Shown: positions 13,180-24,915 of the stretch, in pieces | Position numbering within the stretch: the stretch's first letter is position 1 | Layout: each line of letters opens with the position of its first letter | Source of the DNA: Bigelowiella natans CCMP2755 | Lineage: Eukaryota; Cercozoa; Chlorarachniophyceae | Direction of reading: 5' to 3' | Assembly: GCA_000320545.1 (NCBI GenBank) | Contig: ADNK01003515.1 | Coordinates: 1-55,055 of the forward strand | Length of the DNA: 55,055 nucleotides | Notes under the pieces: generated by a model | Database searches by the model: none | What the model was told of the DNA's origin: nothing | What the model saw: only the letters and a program-made list of their open reading frames with translations | Made by a program: the position numbers and the translations under genes

Positions 13180-14113
13180 CAGTGGTAGTAGTAGTAGTAG
13201 TGGTAGTAGTAGTATCCCCCTAGTGCTAGTACTATTAAGTGGTGGTAGCAGTAGTAGTGGTAGTAGTAGTATCCCCCTAGTACTAGTACTATTAAGTGGT
13301 GGCGAGTAGTAGAAGTAGTAGAAGTAGTAGAAGTAGTAGAAGTAGTAGTAGTACCTAGAGTTAAGACCCTTTCAGTAACATACTGAGGAAGAGATCTTGG
13401 AACACGTAGGAAAGCTATATGAGAATGGGCCTAGATTGAACAAATAATAATAATAATAATAATAATCAAAATAATAAATAACGGAGTGGTGGAGAAAGGA
13501 AGTAGGAAAAGAGTCGTTAGTCATATGGTGAGTAGCACTGTTTGAGTAGAGAGTGATAGAAAGAGATCGAAAATAAGAGAGAGAGATAGAGAAAGAGAGT
13601 GAGGGGGGGGAGGAGTGGAGTACCAAGGTAATGTTGATTTACACCATCACCACTACCAGCAGCAAGCGTATTATTTGTGGTGGTGGTGGTACTACTAGTA
13701 AATAGTAGTAGTAGTAGAATAATGAATAGATGGGTGTGAATAGATGATTGAATGCATGGATCAGTACGACGAGAGATCGAACATCAATAATAATAATAAT
13801 AATATCTAATTGTGCCAGTTTTTGGTTCATTACTAATCCTACTACTAGTAGTAGTACTAGTCTCTTCGCTATTATCTTTGGAAACACATCATCCATCCAT
13901 CCGTGATCTATGCCTATTATCATCTAACCCTATCTATCTCTTTCTTCTTGCTTTACCACTCACTCACTTATCTATGCTATCCTCACCGCTGCAAACTCCT
14001 TGGCGTTGTGAGCTTCTTGACGAAAATCAAGCTCTTCTAGCAGCCCACTACCCACTTCATTAAATAATAATTCGTAATCTCGATCAGCACCAGCAAATAT
14101 CCTGATCAGTATG

Positions 14114-14152
<39 letters not shown>

Positions 14153-14271
14153 CATTAGATAGATAAGATAATACTGCTACATCAATCACTACTTGGTATA
14201 TATTCTTAGGATGAGCCTCACAATGTAGCTGTCAATGGCAACCTAAACATAATAAAATAACAAACCTTATC

Positions 14272-14304
<33 letters not shown>

Positions 14305-14680
14305 GATGATGATACTACCTGATCTACAAGTCCCGGTCTTCTAACCTTAATAGCGACAACTCTATCGTCGGCATCATCATCATCATTATCTTCATTTACG
14401 CGTTGTTTGAACAACGTTGCTTTATAAACTTGAGCGAGAGAGGCTGCAGCTACTGGTGCTGCTGTTATTTTCTCAAAAACATTCAGGCCTATTTCTTCAT
14501 CTATGATACGTTTGGCAATTTTGTCACTGAACGGAGCAGTTCTATCCTGCAGCTTCTCTAAAGCCTGGGCTGCTTCTTCGCCGATTAGATCAGGCCTTGT
14601 TGCTGCAGTTTGACCCAGCTTAATAAATAGGACACCAATACTAGTAATAGCATCACGAAGGATCTTGCCACGATATCTGC

Positions 14681-14715
<35 letters not shown>

Positions 14716-15082
14716 AATGATGATGATATAAATAATGAGGCGTAAGAAGAAGAGGTACTCATAACTATAATTCATATAGACGAATGAAACCGGCAAGCAG
14801 GCTAAAATTGATGCTAAAATTGATGAAGATGGTATAGTGTATAATGATGATAATGATGGCAATCAAAGGGGATGTGTTGTTTGTATCAATTTTACTACAC
14901 GTAGTTGTACTTTACTTGAAGGTACTCGCTACTCTGTTTTATGTTACTACACGTAGTAGTAGTAGTAGTAGTAGTAGTAGTACTTCAAGGTCGCTACTCT
15001 GTATGAATGTTACTACACGTGGTACGGAGTAGTAGTTTTCTTGAAGGTTGCCACTCCGTTAAAATACACACACACACACACG

Positions 15083-15140
<58 letters not shown>

Positions 15141-15838
15141 TGTTACTAGTTCATAGTTCGTAGTGGTACTTTTCTTGAAGGTCGTTACTCTGACACTCTT
15201 CTGCACTCGGCTCAAAGTCGCATTGTGGCGCTCTCTAAGCAATCACGGTAAGTAGTACCACACACAAAAATAACTTATCAAACAAAACATCCAGTCTACT
15301 TCATGAAAGAAGATATATTTTGTTCTTTCTAGGCATTACTACCACCACTATACACGCTACTAATGTTTGTTACTAATGTTTCTTCTTGTTTCTCTTACCC
15401 GTACAGTAGTTTCTAGACCGCCACCTTCGGAGTCTAACTTCCAAACGGCTGCTACACGTGCAAATGTGCCAAGTATTTTTGCCAAACGTGAAGCTACAAG
15501 CAATGGTCTTTTACTGAAGTGATCATCCAGCTTGATCATTTTTTGTTCGAAAGTAAGCTCTTTAGCCAAGAGAATCGGCTCAAGCGGTGAGCGTATTTCT
15601 CCCCCCTCTTGTAGCATTTGAGGAGGAGGAGGAGGAGGAGCAGGGATTGTAGCAGTGGTATCTGATCAGGGCCCCCGCATCAGTGTCAAATGATGATGAT
15701 GATGTGCAATCATGAAATATTATTGAGGATAGTCGTGTAGTATAATATGCGATTACTAGCACCACAGAGAAAGAAAGAGCCTTTTGCAGATAGATAATAA
15801 TAGCCGTGGAATATTATATAGTACTTGCTAAACTCCTC

Positions 15839-15872
<34 letters not shown>

Positions 15873-15945
15873 CATGGGATCTCGAATTAACTGTCCTTCT
15901 CTGAATTCTTGGGCAATTTTTTGGAAATGCTGGATTAGCAGGCAT
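8854..15945 (-). CDS. ABC1/UbiB-family (ADCK) atypical kinase, probably plastid ABC1K
   Basis: Multi-exon gene. Exons in transcript order: 15945-15825 (candidate first, encodes poly-Ser), 15607-15399, 14676-14319, 14242-14193, 14101-13987, 13414-13355, 13026-12925, 12860-12781, 12495-12466, 12366-12321, 11935-11886, 11800-11713, 11477-11412, about 11180-11134, 10956-10862, 10595-10542, 10263-10206, 9969-9894, 9753-9634, 9367-9303, 8934-8854. Most junctions agree in phase; small exons are probably missing between 15399 and 14676 and between 13987 and 13414, and the stop lies below 8854. Hallmarks in order: FIKLGQTAATRPDL (KxGQ-type), VAAASLAQVYKA, VAIKVRRPG, LLEELDFRQEAHNA, VLTLEWIDGRKL, GIVHADPHYGN and LVLLDFGLV. 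Tyr replaces the usual Pro in HADPHPGN. The downstream sequence resembles plant plastid ABC1K proteins, which act in prenylquinone metabolism. Plastid location is inferred. Confidence 0.9.
9332..9424. repeat. 43-bp duplication with 50-bp offset spanning a splice acceptor
   Basis: Copies at 9332-9374 and 9382-9424 start CACCGTCAG and end CATCTGATCA, with one mismatch (G 9340 versus A 9390). On the minus strand each contains the same splice acceptor (GATCAG then ATGTTATC) and the first 25 or so bases of an ABC1-kinase exon. Only the acceptor at 9367/9368 gives the conserved reading (LLSSPDGAALRRIIYQL); using the one at 9417/9418 would shift the frame. Confidence 0.85.
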
Positions 15946-16439
15946 CGAGTGTCTAAAGTTGAAACCACGTAGTTTCCTAAGAGAACGATATATCATATAT
16001 AATTAGTAACACATCCTAAAATGCATCTAAATCGGATAAATAGGACGGAGGAACAAATGATGCGAGAGGGGAAGTGCGTTTCACCTAAAACGGGCTGCTG
16101 CTGTGCAGTCTTTTGTAAAACGACGACCCCCTACTACTACTCTACTCCTAGGAGGGAGACTAAGAATATGATGATGCACATAAATTATTATCGCATAATC
16201 AGGACCCTGTCTATCGACCGATAAATAATCGTAATTCTTTGAGATGGGAGAGCACAATCAAGAGTGTAGAATAACAACCACCAACCTGAAAGCTGCCCCC
16301 CCTGTGGTCATAATCATCGCCATTAGGAGGAGCATCCATTGAACTAAACATGCCTTCCAGGCTGTCATTTATCGGATCGGGAAAGATGTTTCTGGTTACG
16401 ACTCTTTCCGATGCTGATTTCGACGAGCAATAGAGTAAT

Positions 16440-17912
16440 AAAAGCACGATGATGATGATTCAGTGGTTTCTGCTGCAAGGTGGGTGCGACAACCCTAGGA
16501 TCATATAATCAGCGTAGTAGTATTGTGAAATAATGTGTAAATACACTTATCAAAGCTAGCTTCTGAAAGTGTATATCACCCACACGGAAAACTAATCTGA
16601 GTAAAGACCCCTTAAATTCAAAAGTAGCATCTACTCGAAATGAAATCTCCCAGTTAACTGATACGTCCATTGTTCACCAAAAACGTATTTAATTGTTAAA
16701 TTTGTTTGTTTGGGGGAAAATATTGAAGATTGTGATAATCAGGGAAACTGCACGAGAACCACCTTCCTCATCTCTGACGTTTTGATCAGAGGGGTAGGCG
16801 GCCCTCCATCAAACGACGTGTCAGGACACATCCCGAAGATTGTAGGGTCTTTTCAAACTGATTGCAATGTTTTTCCAATATATTTTTAGTTGATTTACCT
16901 TAAAACTAATGTCGTACACAATGAATAAAAGTGATCTCTTCATTCTATCTTTCTTAATATTATTCTTAAATTCTCTTCTTTTCCTTGGAGATCCCCAGAA
17001 AGTCTCTCATGCTGTGGTGGATGAAGCTTGGATTTAGTACCAAAGAGGTAAAAAGAAAGAATCGGGGAAAATCATTAACCAGAGCATAAATGCCAGCTTT
17101 TTGTTATTACGACTTATACTCGTAGAGTATACGAAGAATTATCAGGGAAATTATCAGGGAAATTCTGCACAGTGGCAAATGTGACGTACTAAGCTCATGC
17201 TTTGTCACAGGCTCCTTTTCTTATTTTTTTCTCTTGGTTGAAAATGTGCTTGACAAATTTATTTGCAATTATTTTCCTTCTCGACAAAATATTTTTCGGC
17301 TAGGGTTCGGACAGCGAGGGTATGCTACTTCTACGCGCGATTTTATTGTTGAAAATCTGCCGCCCTGCCTACTAATTAATCGGCCCTAAAAGTTTGAAAC
17401 GGCAGATTTCATGCTGCGTCTTCATGAATTGAGGTTTTTTTGTTCAAAATAGGACTACATGAGATCCCGAGATATTATTTTTGGACAATAATAATTATTG
17501 GTTGGTGGTACTTAGATCTAGGAGAGGATGCTCCCTCTTTCTCTCTCTTTCTTTCTTTCTCATTACAGGTTGAGACAGTCAAAGAAAAGGAGGAAAATGG
17601 GTTCTGAACAAACACATACGACAACTTATCCGTCGAAAGAATTTTTATCATGAGTCAATCTGTCGAAATTTTCCAGTTAAAGTGGAGTCGTTATATTTTT
17701 AAATGCTGCAATTTGTCTTTAATGACGTATAGAAGATATGCAAGGCTTTTTTGTTATATCGTACGTGATGATGTACATTATGTGTCTTAAGGATTCCTGA
17801 GCCACTCCTCCAGTGTAAGGTGCTTCGCACATCAACTCCTCCTCCTCGCCAACTCGCTACCACAAGGAGGAGTGCCGAGGCCTCCTGGTGCTCCGCGCTA
17901 CATACCATTCCA
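16440..17912. other. Intergenic region between two divergently placed genes
   Basis: AT-rich and without long repeats. A possible further 5' exon of the ABC1-type kinase lies on the minus strand near 16424-16287 (reading SASERVVTRNIFPDPINDS and ending in a good GTTGGT donor), but I could not join it in phase. Nothing else is recognisable. Confidence 0.4.
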
Positions 17913-18251
17913 ATGCAAAGGCGCTACATATTTAAAAAAACGTTGGATACTAGAAGATGGAGCTTGCGGGTTCTAGCAATGTTTCTCCTAGCTAGCATAG
18001 GCATACTGCTCACGGGGCAGCTTAGCGCGACGCCTCCAGCTGCATTTCCGTTAAAATTTAAGGTACATAGAATGTATTCTACAACATATTTCCTCTGTGT
18101 TTTATGCTAATTATGAAAGGATGGGGTATAGACCTACTACCTCAAATATGAATCGGCATCGCTGCACTGCCTATGGACCTATGTCCGATCCAAACCCCTA
18201 GATGTGTGTATTTGGGAGGGAGAGACAGAGTGGAGAAATAAGGGGGGGATG

Positions 18252-18283
<32 letters not shown>

Positions 18284-18940
18284 TATAATAACAATAAAGA
18301 GGATAAGGAAGCCAAAATATTTATCGATTGATGTCTGTGACAATACAAGATTTAATCACCTTTTTTTATCTCTTAGGTTAGTGCATCTAGGATGTCTTCA
18401 ACTCCGCCTGCAGTTACAAGTTCAACGAATCGTATTCAAAGATTTTCTCGCTTCTGGAGAGAAAGAAGGGTAGCAAGAGAAAACAAGGTGAGTGTGAAAT
18501 ACGCAATGTCTGTGAATTTTCTGAGAGTAGCATTAACAAACAGGAAAGGAATTTTGCAATGAATGTGGTCCTCTCGGGGAAAACAATTGCAATCGCCGCA
18601 GACGAAGTTACGGCAGATGGGGATCGTATTCCACTTACCAACTTTCAGAAATGGTCGGTCGATGCAGACGATGACGAAACAGAACGATTGGCTAAGTTTG
18701 AAGCTTTACTTGAGAACCGGCACCTTACTGCTAGGGAGAAATTAAGTATCATGATGCAAGTCAATGACGTCCTACGACTTCTTCGAGGAAAACCAACCGT
18801 AGAAGAGGCCTGCGAAACCTTAACTGGAATGCAGGAAAACATCCAGATTCGTGATGGGGGAGAAATTCGTCGCCAGGCCGCCGCTGAATCTAATAATGAA
18901 GAAGTAGCAACGGTTAAGGAAGCCCACGCTTCTGTTAGAA

Positions 18941-18945
<5 letters not shown>
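17913..18945 (+). CDS. Unrecognised, probably plastid-targeted protein, 3 exons, 220 aa
   Basis: Exons 17913-18062, 18377-18487 and 18544-18945. All junctions are phase 0 with canonical donors (AAG/GTACAT, AAG/GTGAGT) and acceptors (TTAG, ACAG). I chose the ATG at 17913; the frame is open upstream but only with a GTG start. Residues about 19-40 (LRVLAMFLLASIGILLTGQL) form a signal-peptide-like segment, followed by a Ser/Thr/Arg-rich, acid-poor stretch to about residue 85: the two-part presequence of proteins sent to a complex plastid. The mature part is acidic with predicted helices, including FEALLENRHLTAREKLSIMM, DVLRLLRGKPTVEEACETL and a charged C-terminal tail. I do not recognise the family. 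An (AT)n run begins just after the stop. The model is strong because every phase closes; location is inferred and function unknown. Confidence 0.8.
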
Positions 18946-19011
<66 letters not shown>

Positions 19012-19340
19012 GAAGAATATGAAAATATGAAGAATTTAATGAACATGATCAAGCCTTCGCGCTAAATTACAATTTTAATCTCTTACACCGTCAAGAAAAT
19101 AGTCATCATCTATATGGATGATTATACAGACACATAGCACAACTTAAACGATGATATACCAGTCGGGGATACACTAGAATGATGAGCATCCTCATTGCAC
19201 ATAAAAAGTGAATGGGAAAAGGAAATCAAGAATCACGAAACATAGCAAATTGCACGTTAAGCTTTTTATAAACTACATTGATTTCGTATCATGTGACCTG
19301 GACCTATGAACTGGAATCTGTATCCTAAATTTCATGGTGC
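18946..19340. repeat. (AT)n microsatellite and AT-rich spacer
   Basis: An almost pure AT dinucleotide run from about 18948 to 19012 directly follows the stop codon of the 220-aa gene. The rest, up to the compositional change near 19.34 kb, shows no gene. Confidence 0.85.
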
Positions 19341-20240
19341 AGAATCGAAGGATCAGCGCAAAATGACGATGAATTTTGCATTGTGTGCAACACAGTCATG
19401 TCTCATGAAAAAGGCTAAGCTATGCAACTAAGCTCTGAAAACAAAGGAGGAGGTGTTCAAGTGACATGGGCAATGCAGTGATGAGAAGCAAAACAATGCA
19501 ATGATGAGAAAAACAATGCAATGATTGTGCCAGCAAGAAACATGCTTGACGTGCTGACCACGTCTGGGTGTGCATTGCACGCGTGCACACAGCTAGACAG
19601 ACTAGACCGTGCATGAGAACATGAGAACGTGAACGCAGCGAGGCACACAAACATGCACCATGTCCATGTTTGCGTTCACAGTCTGCAGAGTCCAGCAGTG
19701 TGCAATGTGTGAAACGCGTGCGCGGCGCCACTGTGGCTAGCTGGAATGTGGCAACTCCATTCATTTGCAGAATTGCAAACTGTGAATCGAAGTGCACACC
19801 GCACGCTTGGTTGTCCACTTCAGAGGCAAAAATGGTCACGATCGACGCAAAATGTGATGCCTGAGAGCGCTGTCAAAAGGCAAAGTTGCGATTGCGCGAA
19901 ACGACATGGCGGGGAAAAATCGCGAACGCAGCGCAGCATGAGAATGAACACGTGCAAATGGGGCAGCGAATCAAACATGTGCATGGCAGATGCGAGAGCA
20001 AACGGAGGCAAGTCAGCAAATTGCAAAGTGAAGCGCGTTTTGAAATGCACGAAAGAGAATTTGTGTTCACAAATGTCACGTTGATTGATTTTGCATTGAA
20101 AAGTGCGTGCAGTTGAGATTGAAACAATGTGGCCAAAAAAGGAAAAATGGACTGCAGATGGAGCTTTTGCTCATCAGGAAAGCGATGAGACACGTGGAAA
20201 TGGGTCATGATGGGCCATCATGGACCTTTTTTTTTTTTTT

Positions 20241-23200
20241 TCACTTTGTCCAAAGATCTTCTGCATCGCGAGCAATCTTTTCGTGCGTGTTTTTGCAGTC
20301 TTCAGAACAAAATCGCAAGTTGAACGCGGTGCTCTTTGTGGGCATGCAAGCCTTGTGGCCGATCAAGTTGCACTCAGCACATTGCGCACGCTCTTTGGGC
20401 AAAACGGGCCTCTCACAAAAGTGACACTGCAGAGGATCGGACGTGTGGCGCTTGATGGACTTGCCCACAGTCTTGGCGGTCTTGGGCTTCTTCGCAGGAG
20501 ACACTCTGGCACGCAAAGTGTGTGGGCGTTTCTCACCTGAGAAACGTGTGGATCACGAACGTGCCAGCGTGTGAGCAACAATCAAAGTGAGTTGTTCACC
20601 TTTGCCTTTGGTTGGACTGGCTTGTTTCTTGCCGAGCTCGGCCAGAGGCATTTCGTCGTCGTCGTCGGCATCATCGGGCGACTTCTCCTCAGAACGGCCA
20701 AGGTCGTGCCAGTGATTTCCAAAACGATGAAGGGCACTGCACTTGGTCAAGGTGGCATTGAACTTGGTCTCGAAAAGCTCTTTCTTGGAAGATGTGTGGT
20801 CGGTCGTGACCACCAAGTGCGTGCTTGTGTCGTGGCGTGTGGTTTTGTTCTGGTTCAGTCTTGGTGGTGGCGTGTTGGACACGTGTGTTTGCACGTGCAA
20901 TGCGTGCATGCTTGCGCACTTGCCTTGGGCAGTGCGACAGGCTTTCTGAGTCATGTGCACACCAGGTGGCATGCACGTGTTCAGTTTCCATCGTGTTTTC
21001 TTTTGTGTGCAAGTTTGTGGACACGTGTGAGCCCAATTGCACGGGTGCGCGTTGGCACGCAAAGCTGGAAAGGTGTGCACGTTGCGTGCGTGGCATGGGG
21101 GTTTCCACGTGATGTCACGTGGGTTTGGATGGCGTGTCAGTGTGACGTGACACGTCAGCATCACGTGGGTGATGGTTGTGTTCTTCCAGTGCAGCTTGAT
21201 GATGAAGCACATGGATGGGGAAGCAGCACTGGCAAGTGATGCAGTTGCCCAATCCACGTGCATGTGTGGGGACAAAACAAGTCAGCAAGTTTGCGCATTG
21301 TGGCCCCGCTTGGGCCAGCAAGACGTGGAACGAGTTGGGTTGCAAAAGGGAACTTTTGCAGCACAAGTTGGCGAAGTGATGTCAGGGAAAAGTGTTGCCC
21401 TTTCAATCTGAAAATGGCGTGATGTGATGTGCTCAACTGAACCAGTTGCAGCAAAGTGAAACGCGCGCGCAAAAGTCAAAAGACCCGCGTGCGAGCGGTG
21501 ATGTCCTCTTGGGAGCTTGTTTTGGCATGCGTGCTCAAGCTCCTCACAATGCACTTTCACCATCAGGGTTTCAGTGTTTTGTTTTCAACAAGCATTGACC
21601 ACATCAACGTGCAACAACAAGCATCAGCTGGCAGCGCACCTGTTGGCTGATTGCACTGGCAGCGGCGCCACAAGATGGATCATCCTTTTCAATCATCGAT
21701 TGGACTTTGGCCTTGGTGCAGTTGGCAATCACCCGGTGGTGGTTCAACTGAGTGCACTTGCGTGTGTGGTGCAACAGTGCACACGCGTCGAACCCTCGTC
21801 CACCACGGGCAATCAGGACAGTGGATCTCTCCTCGCAAAAAGCAGAGCACAGGTGTTCCATCACATCGCCTTTTCCATCCACTGTGAAAGACTTGCCTTC
21901 CACGGTGGTGACCTTTGGACTCGAAGTGATGGTGAGGTTCTCGCTCTTCCCCAAGTCCACACGCGCGCAACGCCCGTTCTTCGCGATGATGTGTGCGTCA
22001 ACCATCGGAGCAAAAGAGGTCTCAGGCTTTTGTGGACGTCGATCGTGCTCGCATGCACAGAGCACGTCGACGTCGTCGTGCCCAAAATTGTCGATGATTT
22101 CCCTGAAAGACTTGGAGTTTTCAGGGAGACACCGAACGGTGAGGGTGAAGTTGCCAGTGATGTGGCGATCCGTGTCCAGCTGTTTGCCAGCGTGGATCTT
22201 GTTGACGTGGATGTTGAGAGTCTTGTCATCGAAAGACTTGTGCAAGACTGCCCGATGTCGAAAGCTCCAACAAGAGTGTCAACGAAGACGTGCCAGCGTG
22301 ATCCAACAAAAAACGTGGAGTCACGAGTGCACTGGCATTTTCGCAACTTCAAAAAGAAGTGCACACCCATTGATTTGCCCTTCGATTGCACGACGATCCC
22401 TGGTTCATCGACGACGACTCCGGTGAGGACTTGGAGGTCGATCGCACCTCCCTTGAGTTGAACTCTTCCTGCATCCTCCACCGTGCGTCTTGCTTTGCAT
22501 TGGTCAACACAACTCTGGAAACTGTTCAATGCAACGTCTGGAATGACCCGCTTGTTCTTCTCTGGAGCCATCTTGTTTTTGACAAGGTGGAACTCAATTG
22601 CGAAACTGAGCCACTTGTCGTTCTGGGGAACTTGAAACTTCTCGCACAATGCCCCCCACGATGACAGGTCACGTTTTTTCGTGAAAAGACTTGTGAGGCA
22701 CTTGGACCCTGAAACACAAGTGACATCAGAACCAAGGCTGCAGTGATGCAAACAAAAAAGGTGACTCACGTTGTTTCCTTTGCAGATTGACGATCGTTTG
22801 CTTGGTGGTGTGCTCTTTGATGCTTGCAACTTTCTTGATCTCTGCCGTGTGACCTTTCTCGTCCATCCCGCGAACCTTGCTGATCCACTTGAAGTCCTTG
22901 GGTGCGTCGTGTGCAGCGTCGGGTCCCGGATTGCAAAGTTCCTCCAAGAGGTTCCAGCTGGATGCGCTCCACTCTGCGAGTCCAACCACCAATCCAAGGC
23001 AGGTCGCACCGCAACCGCCTTTGGAATGCGAGCTGGTGAGCTCTTTCCAATCGCCAATGTGTTCTTTGGCAAACCTGGTGGGACCCGTCCTGGAATCCAT
23101 TGCCTTGGCTTCCAGTGTGAGACTCACAGGTGGGAAGTCTTCACCTCGGCGATGGCATCCCACGTTGTGGACTTGGTGCCGACTTTGTCAGCTTCGTTGA

Positions 23201-24581
23201 CAAGGTGACCGTGTTTGCGGATCACCTTGTTGTCCTCTGGGTCACCTGTGTGGAAAACGTTGCAAGTGACTTTGCCACGACGTTCAGGTTTGCAGGTTGC
23301 CAGTGGTTCTTGCAGTGCGACCCGGCGGTGATTCCCGTCAATCACTTCAGCCCAGAAGCCTTTTTGAACTTGGAGTGCACTCTCCGTCACGCATTGCTTT
23401 GGACCTTCCCGTGAACGTTTGAGAGAAGTTTGGTTCTCTTTGTGCACGGGCGCAGAGGGGCGAACAAGTGCGCCAAGCACAACGTGAACAGACCGGTTCT
23501 TCACCATTGACTCTCGAACCTTGCGCACTTCCCCTTGCCTTGGTTTCCGAGAAGCTGTCTTTCCACGTTCCGGACCGACAAGTTGGTCCAGCTTCAGTTC
23601 GCACGTTCCCAGAAAGACTTTGTCGACAAGTGCCTCCACTTCTGCTCCGAGTTTGACTTTGGTGTCCTCTCCTTCGTTGACACTCTTGTCGCATTCTGAA
23701 CCAAAAGACAGTCAACGTTGTTTTGCACGAACGTGAAAAAACCAAGTGACCTTCAATGGTGATTCCTTTTGGAAGAACACCCTGGAGGTTCAAGTCTGGT
23801 TGACTTGGCGCACCTTTGCCCGGAGTTGTCTTGTCCTTCGTCTTCGCCACAGCCACGAATGACGACGACTGTTCAATGAGAGTTTTGACATTGCGAACGT
23901 GCCAGCACACTCGTCATTGCACTTTCAATTGACGAAACTGCAACACCGATTCTGGTTGGTCTTGAGCTGCAAGTTCCTGGTGGAGTTTCTTCAAGTTCCT
24001 CAGGTGTCTCTTGAGTTCCTTGACAACCTCTGACAACAACAACGATCAAGAAGTTTGTTTTGAAGTGTGCGAAGTTGCTGTCAAGTGCCTTGTTTTGTTT
24101 TGCATTGAGACATCTTGGCGCACTCATTGGATCTTGGACTTGCAATGGCGTTGTTTTCAACCCACTTGTCAAGTTTCAGACCCAGTGTTTCTTTCCCATC
24201 GTCCGGGGAAAACACCGACGCGGTGAGTGTGTTCAGCACTTCCTGGTTCGCGACTTGGCGGCGCTCGGTGTTCTTCAGCGCGTGCACGTCATGCTTCTTC
24301 CATTGGGCCCGCTTGCCTTGTTCGGCGGGCTGTTTGACGTGCAGCTGCCAATGGTTGTTCGGACCTGTCATGCCAGAGAGGCACCAGACAGAATCCAAAA
24401 CAGTGCACTTTCCTGAGAGGTGATGCGAACACGGTGCAGTCAGTGATGTGAACGATGTGAGCTGCGAGTTCCAATCGAAAGTGCAAGTCTGTCACCCGAG
24501 CCCCGTCTCACGTTCTGAACACTTCCCAAAACCGAATCCCTCACACTCGTGGTCGAGCTCACCGCATCCTTGCTTTGGCAT
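20241..24581 (-). CDS. ParB-like-domain protein with C-terminal Cys/His zinc finger
   Basis: Start ATG at 24581. Exons: 24581-24563, 24412-24140, 24029-23923, 23868-23751, 23695-23128, 23089-22770, 22708-22308, 22236-21640, about 20783-20600, 20536-20241; phases agree from the first through the eighth. One or more exons may lie between 21640 and 20783. Features in order: an N-terminal Cys/His patch (residues about 4-36), a coiled-coil-like Lys/Leu-rich segment (VVKELKRHLRNLKKLHQEL), then near residue 291 FWAEVIDGNHRRVALQEPL, matching the catalytic signature of ParB/sulfiredoxin-fold proteins (GNHR plus Ala-Leu). Later come a Gly/Cys segment (SKGGCGATCLGLVVGLAEWS) and conserved-looking globular sequence, then an Asp-rich stretch and a C-terminal finger with CxxC, CxxC, HxxxC and CxxxxC spacing. 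At least about 960 aa. A tract of about 14 A follows the stop. Likely nucleic-acid binding or cutting; the partner gene is divergent. Confidence 0.65.
20553..20578 (-). repeat. Intronic hairpin motif, copy 1
   Basis: Within the 63-bp intron 20537-20599 of the ParB-like gene. In the sense direction the core reads CACGCTGGCACGTTCG, matching the other copies on the 3' half. Arm pairing is weaker here than in the plus-strand copies. Confidence 0.5.
22281..22307 (-). repeat. Intronic hairpin motif, copy 2
   Basis: At the 5' end of the 71-bp intron 22237-22307 of the ParB-like gene. The sense core is CACGCTGGCACGTCTTCG. Recognising this intron removes what would otherwise look like a frameshift near 22240. 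Confidence 0.5.
23889..23918 (-). repeat. Intronic hairpin motif, copy 3
   Basis: Occupies most of the 54-bp intron 23869-23922 of the ParB-like gene. The sense arms GACGAGTGTGC and GCACGTTCGCA flank TG and pair over about nine positions when G-U pairs are allowed; CAATG and its inverse form outer flanks. Confidence 0.6.
24421..24446 (-). repeat. Intronic hairpin motif, copy 4
   Basis: Near the 3' end of intron 1 of the ParB-like gene (24413-24562). The sense sequence GACTGCACCGTGTTCGCA aligns with GAGTGCACCAGTGTGTTCGC of the plus-strand copies, apart from a short gap. Confidence 0.5.
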
Positions 24582-24915
24582 TGTGAGGTTCGTGAGTGAG
24601 CGCAGTTGGGCGTGTGCAATCGAACGTTTCCGAAGTGTGCTGCGGCGCCCGTGATGCTCCAGAGCACCCTCTTGCAAGGCGCCAAGTGAGTGACCTCCTC
24701 TCACACCTGTGACCATGGTGAAATCACGAAAATCGTCACTGACCGAAAAATCAAAGTTTCAAAATCGACTTTTCGGCACGCATTCGCACCTTCTTTTTTG
24801 GCTCATCGTGCAAAAAGCACACTGCATTGTCGTCACTTCAAGTGACACGCAATTGAAAGTGCAACCTCAAGGTCTGCTTTCAACTCAACACCTCACTTCA
24901 ATTCACAATGCAAAA
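24582..24915. promoter_or_regulatory. Divergent intergenic spacer of the two-gene block
   Basis: These 334 bp separate the start codons of the minus-strand ParB-like gene (24581) and the plus-strand transposase-like gene (24916), so both promoters, or a shared one, should lie here. I see no clear TATA box. An open frame with its own ATG at 24715 runs in a compatible frame into the plus-strand gene, so the plus-strand start could be there instead, adding 67 residues. Confidence 0.45.

Larger units (their letters stand above)
7840..16450. repeat. Microsatellite-dense region (introns of the ABC1-type kinase and flanks)
   Basis: Simple repeats fill nearly every intron. Examples: (GAT)n near 8252, 10504, 11021, 12384, 14276, 14683 and 15839; (TA)n near 9115, 14115 and 15104; (CA)n or (GT)n near 8684, 10653 and 15065; (TACA)n near 10112; (CT)n at 11298-11330; (TTG)n at 12598; (ATA)n at 12738; (TAG)n near 13147-13212 and 14955. 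The small open frames translating as poly-Asp, poly-Ser, poly-Ile or poly-Met come from these arrays and are not genes. Confidence 0.95.

Noticed and set aside
9117-19012. Possible CRISPR-like or phage-type repeats
   Set aside because: The repeats are pure di- or trinucleotide arrays without spacers, in a eukaryotic context.
20553-21275. 240-aa minus-strand frame as an independent gene
   Set aside because: Only its final part (about 20783-20600) looks coding; the rest is low-complexity in His, Thr and Cys and overlaps equally long frames on the other strand.
22236-22310. Apparent frameshift in the ParB-like gene
   Set aside because: Explained by a 71-bp intron (22237-22307) carrying the hairpin motif; phases then agree, so the gene need not be a pseudogene.
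21861-23072. Single 403-aa minus-strand frame
   Set aside because: It spans real exon 22708-22308 but runs through two introns in the wrong frame outside it.
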